NCBI RefSeq assembly: GCF_029017545.1
Contig: NW_026555345.1
Coordinates: 29,346,947-29,410,946, forward strand
Direction of reading: 5' to 3'
Source: Prosopis cineraria
Taxonomy: Eukaryota; Streptophyta; Magnoliopsida; Fabales; Fabaceae
DNA: 64,000 nucleotides
Below the pieces are notes generated by a model, which was given only the letters and a program-made list of their open reading frames with translations, had not been told where the DNA came from and ran no database searches. Position numbers and translations under genes: made by a program. Positions within the stretch are counted from its first letter, which is position 1. Every line of letters starts with the position of its first letter. Shown piece after piece: positions 23,014 through 34,872 of the stretch.

Positions 23014-23276
23014 GGTACCTACACAATTACAAGGTTGGGAGTGTGGATACTATGTTATGAAGTTTATGAGAGAAGTAATCACACAATAAGAGTTGATCAT
23101 TCCTGAAAATGTAAGTCAAAAACTTTAAAATTAAGTTGATATAATGTTAATTCCTTATATATTGCTTTCATATCTTGTGTAGTATTTTGTTGGAGTAAGA
23201 TGTTCGTATTTTACTATGGAGCAAATAGAAGATTTAGTTGAAGAGTTGTCAGAATATATTATTGACTGTTTGTGAT
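23014..23276 (+). pseudogene. Ulp1-like (C48 peptidase) terminal exon fragment
   Basis: After an intron-like region ending in 'tatag' (23014), the frame reads VPTQLQGWECGYYVMKFMREVIT, with the catalytic Cys and preceding aromatic/Trp context of the Ulp1/C48 protease family as found in plant transposons. It then reads EQIEDLVEELSEYIIDCL. One TAA interrupts it (about 23088). A second segment follows after an intron-like gap. It is the only surviving part of the second gene of the parent CACTA element, equivalent to 25000-25260 in CACTA-2. Confidence 0.8.
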
Positions 23277-23518
23277 AGGAAGTTAGATCTCAATGTTAGA
23301 AAAATAACAATAGTTTCATTTGTTAGGCTTGTTAGAAATTAAACTAGGTTAGTTAGGAAACTGAAATTTTTGTATCAGTTTCAAATTCTTTTCTTGTATA
23401 TAAATTTTTATGTTAATATTATTTTTAAATTAGTTTTTGATATTATGATTTGTCATTATTAAAGAGACGTAAAAGGAGAAATTTCAAAAAATCTGATTTA
23501 AAAAAAATTAAAGTAATA

Positions 23519-23825
23519 TACGGGAGCGCTCATTTGAAAAGCGCTCCTGTAAAGTAACATACAGGAGCGCTCTTCCATAGAGCGATCCTATATGGTTCAT
23601 ACGGGAGCGCTCTTTATAAAAGCGCTCCGGAATGGTTGCATACGGGAGCGCTCTTGTAAAGAGCGCTCCCGTATGTAGATCCCTTACAGGAGCGCTTTTC
23701 GAAAAGCGCTCCCGTATAGCGTATATACAGGAGCGCTTTTTTTAAGCGCTCCTATTCATTTCAGAGCGCTCGATACGAGAGCGCTTCAAAAGCGCTCCCT
23801 AAAGTAAAAAAAAAGCGCTCCTGTA
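23519..23825. repeat. right subterminal hairpin array of CACTA-1
   Basis: About seven hairpins of the form TACGGGAGCGCTC … GAGCGCTCCCGTA, giving the same palindromic core as the left array but with 'ACGGG/ACAGG' outer arms. Core GCGC is intact in nearly all units. Confidence 0.88.
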
Positions 23826-23847
23826 AACTTATTTTGTAGTAGTGGTT

Positions 23848-24232
23848 TAGACTTTAGATTATAAGTGATTTGAATTGTATGTGTATGTATAGTAATGGAT
23901 AATTAGCTAAGTTTGTTCAAAACGTAATTTTGATTATAAAAGCAATTTTATCTCAAAAGTTTCAAAGTCACTTTAAGTATTGTGATACTTTGAATAATTA
24001 TCTCTAAGATAGTCCATATTACATTAATCGCTAAGTAGATTTATCAAAATTTTGATAATATTCATAAATTTTTATTTTAAAAAATAAAAATTAAAAACTT
24101 TAAATATGGATAGTCTTAATATATAAACTTTATTATTTTTTTAAAACAAAAGTATAAACTTCTAAAAACACCCTTCATTTAATATATTGAATAACTGAAA
24201 AGAGAGGGTGATGAAAATTAAATAAAGAGAGA
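23848..24232. repeat. left flank of CACTA-2, paralogous to 50438-50655
   Basis: Non-coding. From about 24010 it aligns with 50438-50655 (for example 'tttatcaaaattttgataat' and 'ttcatttaatatattgaataa'). The alignment resumes at 32978 after the CACTA-2 insertion, so this is the left start of the long duplicated block. Confidence 0.8.
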
Positions 24233-24259
24233 CATTACTACAAAATAAGCTTATAAGAA

Positions 24260-24665
24260 TGCTTTTTTTAGCCTTAGAAAGCGTTTTAAAAGTGCTCTGA
24301 TATCGAGCACTCTAGAATATACAAGAGCGCTTTTATAAAGTGCTCCTATATGTATGAAATACAAGAACACTTTTCGAAAAGCACTCCCGTGCATTTAAAG
24401 AATAAAATAGCCTTGCGGGAGAACATATGAGATCGCTCACCAATAGAGCGCTCCTGTATGTTGTCATACCAAAGTGCTTATTGAAAAAGCATTCTTATAG
24501 GACAACATACGAGAGCACTCTTCCTTTGAGCGCTCCTGTAAATAGACATACAAGAGCACTCTTCAACTAAGTGCTCCTGTATGTCTATATATGAGAACGC
24601 TCTATTAGTGAGTGCTCTTGTATGCCTATTCTACAGGAGAGCTCATACTATGAGTGGTCCCGTAG
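24260..24665. repeat. left subterminal repeats of CACTA-2 (decayed)
   Basis: Repeated units of the ACATACgaGAGCGCTC type, equivalent to the right array of CACTA-1. Many cores read GAGCACTC, AGTGCTC or GAACAC, so hairpin potential is much reduced. Confidence 0.8.
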
Positions 24666-25029
24666 GCTGTTAATTTTTTTTTTTGAATTCTTTAATTTTG
24701 GAATTTCTCCTTTTATGTCTCTTTAAAATAACTAACCCTAATATCAAAAACTAATGTAAAAATAATATCAACATAAAAATTTATATACAAGAAAAGAACT
24801 TGAAATGAAAACAAAAATTTCAATTTCCTAACTAGCTAGTTCAATCTCAAGCCTAACAAATAAAATTATTGGTATTTTTCTAACATTAAAATCTAACTTC
24901 CTATCACAAACAGTCAATAATATATTCTGACTATTTTTCAACTAAATCTTCTATTTCCTCCATAGTAAAATGCAAGGATCTTACTCTAACAAAATACTAC
25001 ACAAGATATGAAAGCAATATAGAAGTAAT

Positions 25030-28000
25030 TAACATTATACTAATTTAATTTCAAAGCTTTTGGCTTATATTTTCAGGAATGATAACTTTTGTTGTGTGAT
25101 TACTTCTCTTGTAAACTTTATAACATAGTATCCACACTCCTAACCTTGTAATTGTGTAGGTACTTATAAAATAATAAAAGATGTTATTATCAAAATACGG
25201 TAGAAACAAATTTCAACTTAATTTAAAATACTTTAGGTATGAAGTTATATATATAATATAAGTATTTGCTGTTGAAAATATAGCAGAGTCTCCCCTATAG
25301 CTTGAAAGTTTTAGAATTTTTTAAAAATTCTACATTAATCCAGAACAGCATATTTAGAATAACAAATATAAAATATCAATCAAACAACCATTTAGATACA
25401 TACCGACTTGTTTTATTAAGAAAATAATACAAACTTTTATTCTTTTTCATGTATAAAACTCAATAGGATCAAGCCTTTTGGTGTTTGAAGGGAGACCTTC
25501 ACCACCTCGATAATGTGCTACAGCCCTATAATGATTAAGCATACTAAGTAAAAGATAATTGTTATGATAAACATATATAAAGAGTATAAAACTAAAAACT
25601 TACTGATTAAATAATATCCTTATAGATTTGTAGTTCTTAAAGTCACTATCCCTTAACGAGTCAAGATAATAAATCACAGGAACGAAAGGATTGATACAAA
25701 CAAGCATCCAATGTTGCTTGAAAAAATAAAATATTTTATTAACTAAAATATCAACTAAATTTAAAGATAAATAACAATAATAATTTACCCTGGATTGGGA
25801 GGAGCTAAACATAATATGTTTCTTTGTCTTTGGCTTTGAATGCATCAGTAATCTTTTGAGAATGGTACTCAACACTATAGGTACTAATGTTGTGAGGGCT
25901 AATAAATGAAAATTTTGTTATCAATGAGCCCTGCACCACAAAAGTATGATACAAGTACCTAAAATGAAAAAAATTGAATCATTCACAACTAATATTAAAT
26001 AAACACCATAATAAACAATAAAATTTAAAAAGTACCTGATATATAAACTAATTTGTGTTGTTTGTAGCCAATCCTTGGTCAAAATCTCATTAATATTTTC
26101 AGCTGCTAATTTTTCACTAATCATTTCACAATAAATCTCCTTTTTATATTCTACCTTACGGATCTTATTTTTAAATATTGTCTGCATAATCACTTCAAGT
26201 GCATTTTGATGAGAATATTTTAGTTGAGTAGATTCTGTGTCAGTTTTCCCTGCCTTAGTTACAAAGGTAGATCTTTTTTACAAAGGTAGATCTTTTTTAC
26301 AGCTTTTCTTTCACTTTGATTGGCTTCTTTACTACTCCCTCCATCCCAAATTTTAAGACACTTTTACATAAAATCTCACATATTAATAAACCTTATTAAA
26401 TACACTTAATAACCTTATCTTTCTAAAACAAAAATATAAACTTCCCAAAATACCCATCATTTAATATATTAAAAAGAGAAGTGATGGAAATTAATTATAG
26501 AGAGAGAAAGGGTAATATTGAAATTAATGCATTTAATGAAACCTTAATCTACTCAAAGTTTCTTATATTTTGAGATGGAGAAACTCCTTCAATAGTGCCC
26601 TATAATTTAGTAGGGAGGGAGTACTTCTTTAGATTTTGAATACTATAAAATGTAAAATTAATTGGTAAGGCCAAAAGAAAACATAAATAATTTTAAAAAA
26701 CCATCAATTATTATAGATGTAACTTAATGAGCTTTGTAGGCTAAGCCACATAAGTTCGAACAGCATCAAAAATTGTGAATATATCCTCATCTTCTATTTG
26801 CACTGGCAACTCAGCATTATTTTTTATTGAAATAATTATTGTTACCTTTAAGTGATTAGCAGGTAGTGGTATAGAAAGTATAATAATACTATTATCATTA
26901 TATACTGATCTGAGTACCACAACACGATAATGTGGTAATTCTAACCATAATTAACATTGAGACTTACCCTAAAAATTAAAAAATTAATATTTTAAGAAAA
27001 TTTGAAACATAATTTAGGAATAAAGAAAAAATAATATAAAGAAAAAGTATAACCTTAGGGAAATCTTTTTTAGTATGGAATGAGCAACTATCTTTATCAC
27101 TGGGACTGGCTTGTGGCACATTTACGATTCTAATCATTTGCTCAAACCTCTTTTCTATATGCTCTTGAATTTTTTTTTTCCATTCTTGCCTCCATTTCCA
27201 CCATCCTTGCATTAAATCATCTTCGGTAAAAATTTTAGACCGATGTCCAAAGTAGGTACCCTGAGAAATACCAATCTGACTCCTCTAACGCGACTAGAGA
27301 CCTTTAGAGCTCCCAATGTCCTACCAAGGACATCTACTTGTCCACCCGCATCATCTTGTGATACTAATTGTGATGGTACTTCTTGTTGAATAAATTGTAA
27401 ACTAATTATTAAGTAGAAAACATAAATAAAGTAATATACTAAAATATCAGTACTCACACAATCCTCCCAAACTTTTTGAGTGTGCTCATAAGGTAATTTT
27501 CCTTCTTTATCTTCTCGAGTAGTTTTCCAAATAAGAGCTCGAGAAATTGGAGCAATGGGTCCAGCTTCCTCCTTCTATTTAAAGGAGACATTAGAATGAT
27601 TAAAAAATACTTTCTTATATATATATATATAAGTAATATTAATAGACGATATTTATTGAAACTTACCAAACTATGCTCAATATTTAGATAGTTCTTTCTT
27701 ACTGCTCTATATTAAACAGGAATACTTGTGGCTCTAGAGTGATTAACCTGGCTTATCTGTTGAAATTCAGGCTGCCGACGTATTTTAATAAATTCATCCT
27801 AATGCTCTTGCTGGATCTCTGGATATATTTTAGGAGGATGAGGATTGAATTCTCCATTTACATCTTTGAGATGATATGTTGTAAGAGTAGCTTGAAAGTT
27901 TCTATAAGCATATATTGTTTTTCTCATGATGTAATTCTTATTACTCTCATCTAAGTCAAAACATATACGCAGATCTTCCTAGATATTATTTTTTGCCTCT

Positions 28001-28258
28001 TTAAGCTGTGGGTCATTTTTCTTTCTCCAATCTGCAATGCAACAGGGCACATAATGACGAGGTAAGACTCCTATATAACTGATCAACTGAGGAGATTTAA
28101 CTAGTTAGCCGCTATCATTCTAATGTATTAATAATTTACGACCAACTGCTCGAGCCTGTATCACTACTTTCATAACAATTTTACCTTGCTTAACCTCTTT
28201 AAATGCTTTTTCTTCAATAGGTGGAGCATCACTACTCTTCTCAGGTAGGGTAGCCATT
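25030..28258 (-). pseudogene. CACTA second gene: En/Spm transposase-like + DUF8039-like + Ulp1-like
   Basis: A multi-exon minus-strand gene with decayed frames. It starts MATLPEKSSDAPPIEE at 28258. The first part contains LISYIGVLPRHYVPCCIADWRKK, and the 27210-27540 part contains RALIWKTTRED and a GALKVSSRVRGV segment typical of plant Ptta/En/Spm transposase-like proteins. About 26740-26900 reads LPVQIEDEDIFTIFDAVRTYVAWP, matching the DUF8039-type domain. The 3' part carries a protease-like region with KHWMLVCINP…YYLDSL (25600-25720, the His/Asp part of C48/Ulp1) and ECGYYVIKF (about 25120, the Cys part). Stops occur in most exons. In related plant CACTA elements this arrangement accompanies the main transposase. 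Protease substrate and role are unknown. A Stowaway MITE sits in an intron. Confidence 0.78.
26335..26621. mobile_element. Stowaway-like MITE inside CACTA-2
   Basis: A 287-bp element with CTCCCTCCATCCCAAATTTT at the left and CTCCCTCCCTACTAAATTAT read inward from the right, flanked by TA (26333-26334 and 26622-26623). CTCCCTCC with a TA target is the Stowaway signature. It lies in an intron of the Ulp1-like gene, beside a tandemly duplicated 20-bp motif at about 26261-26300. Confidence 0.85.
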
Positions 28259-28374
28259 TACCTAAAAGAAAAAAAAGGAAATTTGTAATAACTAAAAGTA
28301 AATTTTTAACAACTAAAAGTAAATTTTTAACAAATAAAATAAAATTTAAAGAAAGATCTTACAAGTATTAAGAT

Positions 28375-31300
28375 TTGTTTTTTTTTTCTTTTGTGTGTTC
28401 TACATATCCCTCATCAATCTAAATTCCTTTCGTGTGATCTTCTCTAACATAAAAGGCATTATCCGTGATTGAAACATCAAATGTCTATGATGTTGCCATG
28501 AAATGGTCATCTTCAACATTGAAATCTTCATTCTCTTCATTTCTCCTTATTTTATTTGTTAAAAGAACAATCGATCAATTTTTATGCGCTGGATCTAACA
28601 TATAAAACACTTGTCGAGCTTGTGATGCCTAAATAAATGGTTCATCTTTATGAGCCACCTTATTAAGATCTACTTGAATAAAACCCTACTCATCAATTTG
28701 AGAGCCATTTTTATTGTCAACCCATGTGTAACAAAAGATAGGTTCACAAAACTTGATATAATCCAATTCCCAAAGGTGCTCTATAATCCCAAAATATGAC
28801 ATCATCGCATAGATTAGGTTCTTGTCTTTAAAACTAGAGTCATGTATTGATTAAGCTATAAGCGTTGTACCACTATTTTGCATAGTGCTCCGACCATCTT
28901 TACTTTTAGTATAAAATGTAAAGTCATTAATTACATAACCTGTGTAAGAAAATACTTCAAATTCGGGACCCCTAGCCAAAAAGCTCAACCTTTTTTATGG
29001 GTGGGACTCATCAGAGATGCGAGCTCTAAACCAATATATAAAATGCTAGTTGTGATATATTTTTAGCCAAGTTTCATTCTTACCCTTATTCTGAATCTTA
29101 ACTATTGCCTTATGTTCTTTGACATATGGCTCAACTTCTGCAGTGTTGTGTAAAACATACAAGTGAACTTGCTCTCATTGTGTCTTATCTATGCTAATGA
29201 GTTTCTTCCCAATGATTCTACCTTATTCACCTATAGTGTCCTTTGAGTACTTTGGTAACTAAATGGCATCCACATTAAAGAGATATCTAATGTATAATTT
29301 AACTGCTTCTTCCATAATGTACCTCTCAACAATACACCATTCAGGCTAACTTTGATTTTTTTACATATGCTTTTAATACCTTCAAGCAACTCTCTACTAG
29401 GTACATCTATCTTAAATAAGCGAGACCACACAATTTTATCTCTCTAACCAAGTAAAATGATAAATGGACCATGATGTCGAAGAACGAAGGTGGAAAATAC
29501 ATTTCAAGCTTGCTTAAAATCTTAGCTATTTCATGTTCTAGCTTTGGCAATTTCTCTAAGTCAATCACCTTGCTACAAATTGCTTTAAAGAAGAAACAAA
29601 ATTTGATAATCATGGCTCACACCTTTTTCGGCAAAATGAATCGTATACCTACCGGCAACAAATTTTTCATGATGATATGACAATTATGAGTCTTGAGACC
29701 TATTAGTTTAAGGTCTTTCATGGATATGAGGTTATTGGAATTTGAAGAATATCCTTCTGGCACTTTAATTTCATGCAAGAATTTATAGAAAGCTAATTTT
29801 TCCTTTCTAGACAAGGTGTGAGCTACTGAAGGTAAAAAAGTACATTTTCCCCTCCTCTCTGGTGCCAACTCTTCTCTTAACCCCATACTAATCAAATCCA
29901 TCCTTACATTAATATTGTCCTTACTCTTTCCTGAAATGTGGAGTAACGTGCCAATAAGACTGTCGTAGACATTCTTTTCGATATGCATCATGTCCAAGAA
30001 ATGTCTAACATCTAGGGTCTTCCAATATAGTAGTTCAAAGAATATTGACTTCTTCTTCCAACCATTCTTAACAATCTTACTTGCAAATAATTTTTCAAAT
30101 TTAATATGTTGATCATTAACCTTTTGAAAGAGCTGCTCACCGGTTAATGGAAAAGAAACTCTACCCTTCTCCGGGTGGCCATTAAAGATCTTCTTCAACC
30201 GTCCGTAATGATGTGTTTACGATAAAAATTTTCAATGACCAATGAAGATGTTCTTCCTACAATGTTCCAATCGCACTGAACAAGTGTGCTCCTCACAAAT
30301 TGGACACATATCTCGCCCTTTAATACTATATCCTGACAAATTGCTATAGGCAGGAAAGTCATTTATGGTGCTAAACAACATTACTCGTAAGATGAAATGT
30401 TTTTCTCTATACCCACCATAAACCTCCACACCTGTCTCCCACAGTATCTTCAGATCTTCAATCAACATAGCTAAATACACATCTATATCATTTCTTGGTT
30501 GTCGAGGCCTAGAAATCAATAATGACAGCATCATAAACTTATACTTCATGCATAATATTAGAGAAAGGTTATAGATAATCAAAATGACCAATCATCTACT
30601 ATGAGTACTGCTTTGCATACCATGAGGATTCATTCCGTCAGTGGTAAATGTAAGGCATGTGTTTCTACTTCTATTCTAAACTTAAGGATCATAAGATCAA
30701 ACTTTTTTTATTGAGGAGAATCTGTAAGGTGTTGTAGCTTGCCATCCTTAATTGTCTCATCAGCATGCCATGTTAAGTGTTTAGCATCTTCTGCAATGCT
30801 GTATAGGCATCTAAATCTTGGTATGATTAGAAAATACAACAACGCCTTCGCCAAACTACATCTATTTCTCTTGTACCATGATGTATCATATTTTGGATAC
30901 TTATCTGAGATTGAATACTCTTTTTGAAAGAGGAAACAATTATTTAGATATGCATGTATCTTCTCATGGCTCATCCCAATAGAATAGAGCACTCTTTTAG
31001 CCTTAAAAGTATTATATGGAATCTTATTGTATTCTAGCAACATCTCATACAATAGTTCAAGCAGATCAGTGAAACTCTTGTCGCTCCATCCATTAGTAGG
31101 TTTTAGGTTGTATAAATTCAGAACAACTGATAATTTTATGAATTTCTTATAATTAAGGTACAATGGTTTGTCAACATCACTCTTCAACCTCTCAAACATC
31201 TCAGGATAATTCCAAAGATCCTCTTCAATCATATCAATTATTTCGTCAAGACGGTCAACATTATATGTCCCACTACCATGATCAAATGCTAAGTAGCTCG

Positions 31301-31559
31301 CACTATCATTCCAATCACTTGCATTATTCCTTGTCTCCCCATGCATGGTCTAGCAAATATAAGTTGGATCAATCCCATTACATATCAAATGATCTTTCAA
31401 TTCTATTGGCCTTACTCTTTTTCCATAGCAACATTTTAAACAAGGACATATGACTCCACGAGGGTCTTGATTATGATAAAATGCAAACTCAATAAAGTCA
31501 TCCACACCATCACAATATTTTCTAGATAATCGATTAGCCGACATCCACTTACGATCCAT
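28375..31559 (-). pseudogene. CACTA TNP2-type transposase (TNPD) pseudogene
   Basis: Catalytic transposase gene of the element, cutting the DNA at the CACTA ends in active relatives. Domains read in order on the minus strand. The transposase-associated domain begins MDRKWMSANRLSRKY at 31559. Transposase_21/TNP2 spans about 31340-29620, with NGWSDKSFTDLLELL, DAKHLTWHADE, RQPRNDIDVYLAMLIEDL, DFPAYSNLSGYSIKG and LDVRHFLDMMHIEKNVYDSL. DUF4218 spans about 29610-29230, with FFKAICSKVIDLEKL and FPPSFFDIMVHL. DUF4216 spans about 28830-28560, with WELDYIKFCEPIFC, DEPFI and ASQARQVFYM. Stops and frame changes occur at about 31350, 30700, 30600, 30200 and within DUF4216, so it is dead. The start is set at the conserved MDxxWM. 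Confidence 0.9.
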
Positions 31560-32519
31560 ATCACTAATATGATTAACAAAATTCAAAAAATATTAGAATT
31601 TAAAAAAAATTGATAGTCTTCCTTAAAAAAAGAACCTCCTAAATAACCAAACAATAAAATTCTACAATACAATACATTCAAACTAAAAAATCAATCCATC
31701 CAAATAAAAATTTAATAGCATAATGCATTTAAATTCTATAAATAAATTGTAGTTTAATTAACAACAATAATCTCCCTTAAAAAATATTTTGTACATAAAA
31801 AAAAGTTCAAATAGTTTCCTCTACAATATTATCTTCCATTCATTATAAACTACATTTAACTTTAAGCTAAATTATCAACTACAAATACTTCATAATTTTA
31901 ATATAAATAACTTCAATCACTGATTATTTATATATATTTTTATATAAAAATTATTCTAAAATCTATATATCAATATATATATATATATATATTATAATAT
32001 TAATTAATAAAAAGGTGTCTTCACGGTGGCAATCGATGACGACCTTCAAGGTGAAAATCAGGTGTCTTTGCGGTGCACTTCCTCTAATGTTCAAGCCGAG
32101 AGGCGAATGTGGAACAGCGAAGCAAATCTGTCTTCTTTGCGACCCATGTTGGTCAAAACATGATGGCGGAGCAAATCTCAGATAATGACGTGGAACGTTC
32201 AAAAACTGACGGCGAAGATGATCAAGCGAGACTTCACGACGGCGATCTGGAACTAGCGATCTCGAAACGGTGAAGATCTTAAAACAGCATGTAGATAGGG
32301 AACTTCGATGCAGAGATGGAGCACGCTGCGGTGGGGAACTTTGACGATCAGCTACACACCGACTTGGTGGACTATTCTTGGGAATAGACAAGGTGCAAGA
32401 ACGAGACAATGGAATGAAAGAAACCAAGTGAAAACAAAAAATAAGGGAACTGAGGGAACTGAATGGGCGCGTTAAAAACTTGAAATCTTTGTATAAAAAA
32501 ATAAATAAAATCAACCATT

Positions 32520-32960
32520 TGGAGCGCTCTAAAAGTTAAAACATTTCACAGTGCTCATGTTTGAGAACTCCTAAATGAGCAATCTTTTCGGAGCGCTCAT
32601 AATTGAGAGCTCCAAAAAGATATTATTCTAGAGTGCTTAGGGACAAGCGCTTCGGAACGATATATCTTCTAGAGTGCTCCTAATCCAAGTGCTCCAAAAG
32701 TTCCAACCTTTCGGCGTACTTGTTTCAAGAGCGCTTTGAAAGATTCAGCTTTCCGTAGCGCTCAACTATAGAGTGCTTCGAAATGTCTTTTTAAATTTTT
32801 AAAATTTTTTTAATGATATAATTAGGAGCACTCTTTAATTGAGCACTCTTGAAGCTTTGATATATAGGAGTGCTTATTTAAAAAAATGCTCTAATAAATT
32901 TCGCTTTCACATTTAAGAGCGCTTTTTAAATAAGCACTCTTAAAGACCTGCTTCTAAAGA
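32520..32960. repeat. right subterminal repeats of CACTA-2 (decayed)
   Basis: Repeats of the CTTTCGGAGCGCTC type equivalent to the left array of CACTA-1, with many cores changed to GAGTGCTC, GAGCACTC or AAGCACTC. The stretch 31963-32514 inward of it corresponds to the leader region and shows no recognisable protein. Confidence 0.8.
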
Positions 32961-32980
32961 TATATATTATAGCAGTGAGA

Positions 32981-34740
32981 AAGGGCACTATTAAAATAAG
33001 TCTATTCAACGAAATTATCTTCTTAAAGTATGTCATGTCTTGGCACATCAAATCTTTTTTTGAAAGTGTTTTATGAATTGAAGAGAGGCATTATAATATA
33101 ACCACCATGTGCTTCAGCTGTCCCATGATCAGTCGAAAAGCTTTTGAAAGACTCAGCTTTTGGAATATCCACATCCAGGCTTGTTCTGAGAATTGAAGAC
33201 ATATGACTCTGATCTCTCCACTTCATTTCCACTTTTCTTTTATTTTTTAGATGAAAATTTAAATTGTTTGGATTATTTAAAAAAATTAATTATAAGAGAT
33301 TAAATTTATACTGTTTAAATATTAATCTTGTAATTAGAAAATGAAGAGGATGGAAATGATGGAAAAGGAGATATAAATCCTCTCCCACCTGCACGTCCCT
33401 TGCCTAAAATCTGAACGCTTCTCGTCGCCGGTGGTGACTGCGGAGCAAGATTTGAAGGCAATGATGTCATTTCAACCAATATTTCTTGCCCAGAACTCGA
33501 AGGGATGGGAATTCCCGTTTATGTTGGACACGCGTTACTGTAGATTGTGGCAAGAAAATGTGTACAAGGGGGGGAATAAGACATTAAATCAAAGTTCTTA
33601 AACAAATAATGAATGAACTTCAAAATGAGGAAAACATAAACTGTTAGAACAGTTAGAAAATTTAGTAACCATTTTATTCTTACAATGTCTAACACATGAA
33701 TAAATTTAACTCTGCCAATAATAATAAGAATTAATGTTATAAACTGAAAATTTATGGGACATGAAATAGGGATCAGCAATTATATTTACCCAGAATTTTA
33801 TAGTAAAAAAATTCATAAAATGAGGAGTAAGGAAAAGAAATCCATTCATAGGCTTATTAATTTCTTGAATTAAAAAAAAACTGATCAGGTACAGTCCATT
33901 AATTTACACGTTTGCAAAAAATATTCAATAATATGACCTCTTCACAAAATATCGAAACACTCAAATAATATATAATAAATTAAATTAAGCCTACTCTAAT
34001 CTCGAGTAGCTAGGCCTTCTGTTAATTCACAAAAAGAAAAGAAAACATGACGGACAAGAATGCATTTCGTCGTTTTTTGAATATTTATGGGATGTGATTT
34101 TTTTTTTTTTTGGATAAATTTTTGGGATATGATGAATACATACAAAATTTTGTCTGTCCCGCAAACTCATCCCTGACAGGTTTGGAAAAGTTATTTAGAG
34201 AGTGGCACAGACACCTAGAATTTTTGCGGTAACATGGTATTTTGTCAATGAAGATCTAAAACATGGAATTTAGGGGTTAAAATTCATCAATAAGCATTTT
34301 TTTTAATCACAAAAAACATTTAAACTTTTTTTTTACCAGTGCCGACTTGATTTTGGATGAGCAACGTCTATTCGTTCTCAAGATAAAATCTGTATGGCGA
34401 AAATTAATTATTTGAAGTTTTGAACGGTTTGGTCTCAAAGTTTTATTTCAAATTTTTAGTTAATTTTTTATTAATATTTTTTTATAACATTAAAAAAATT
34501 CCACCGCTAATTTAGAGACTGAATTAGTGATGAATGAGCGATAAAAATTTATTCAATCACTAAATTCCAATGCAAATGTGCTGTATTTTTGTTGTGGAAT
34601 GCGAATTACATTTAGGATAGTTTTATATTTTAATTTAAATAAATAAGGACATCATTGAGCCATGAGATCATTTTGATTTGTGTTGCTGAACAGCATCCAA
34701 ATGAATAAGAAACAAAAGCTAAAACCTTAAAACAACAGTA
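32981..34740. repeat. duplicated block A, left part (paralog of 50665-51735)
   Basis: Non-coding sequence aligning with 50665-51735. Landmarks are 'ctgtcccatgatcagt', 'tgactgcggagcaagatttg', 'attcataaaatgaggagtaa' and 'ctggtccgg'-free AT-rich tracts. A segment at about 33483-33637 is inverted relative to its paralog at 51139-51272. The final 240 bases before the GH18 pseudogene have no partner in the 50-kb copy. No gene seen. Confidence 0.8.
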
Positions 34741-34872
34741 TCACGCAGTCAATGAAAGTTTTTATTCATTAATGATCCATGATAACCTGACTAGAATCAG
34801 GCTGTCAACACAGAAGGATGGAAGGCACTAGCCTCCTACAACTTATTCCGTACTAGAGAAGTTGCAGTCACA

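Larger units (their letters stand above)
21203..23844 (+). mobile_element. CACTA-1: deleted CACTA (En/Spm) transposon
   Basis: A 2642-bp element with CACTACTACAGAATA at the left end, CACTACTACAAAATA read inward from the right end, and a 3-bp target duplication GTT (21200-21202 and 23845-23847). Both subterminal regions are packed with hairpin repeats built on GAGCGCTC. Inside are only the start of a TNP2-type transposase gene (22599-22847) and the last exon of an Ulp1-like gene (23014-23276). They are joined near 22925-22940 at a junction explained by an internal deletion from a relative of CACTA-2. It cannot make its own transposase but has well-preserved ends. Confidence 0.93.
24233..32977 (-). 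mobile_element. CACTA-2: 8.7-kb CACTA (En/Spm) transposon with two genes
   Basis: An 8745-bp element with a degenerate left end CATTACTACAAAATAAG, a degenerate right end (read inward) CACTGCTATAATATATATC, and a 3-bp target duplication AGA (24230-24232 and 32978-32980). The uninterrupted paralogous site is at about 50640-50665. Both genes are on the minus strand: a TNP2-type transposase (about 28375-31559) followed by a transposase-like/Ulp1 gene (about 25030-28258). Multiple stops make both inactive. The left end matches the right end of CACTA-1 and vice versa, so the two are family members in opposite orientation. Its subterminal GAGCGCTC motifs are largely decayed to GAGTGCTC or GAGCACTC. 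Confidence 0.92.

Noticed and set aside
31963..32514. 183-codon minus-strand frame upstream of the CACTA-2 transposase
   Set aside because: It corresponds to the leader between subterminal repeats and transposase start, has low-complexity Ser/Arg/Leu content and is not conserved as protein in CACTA-1.
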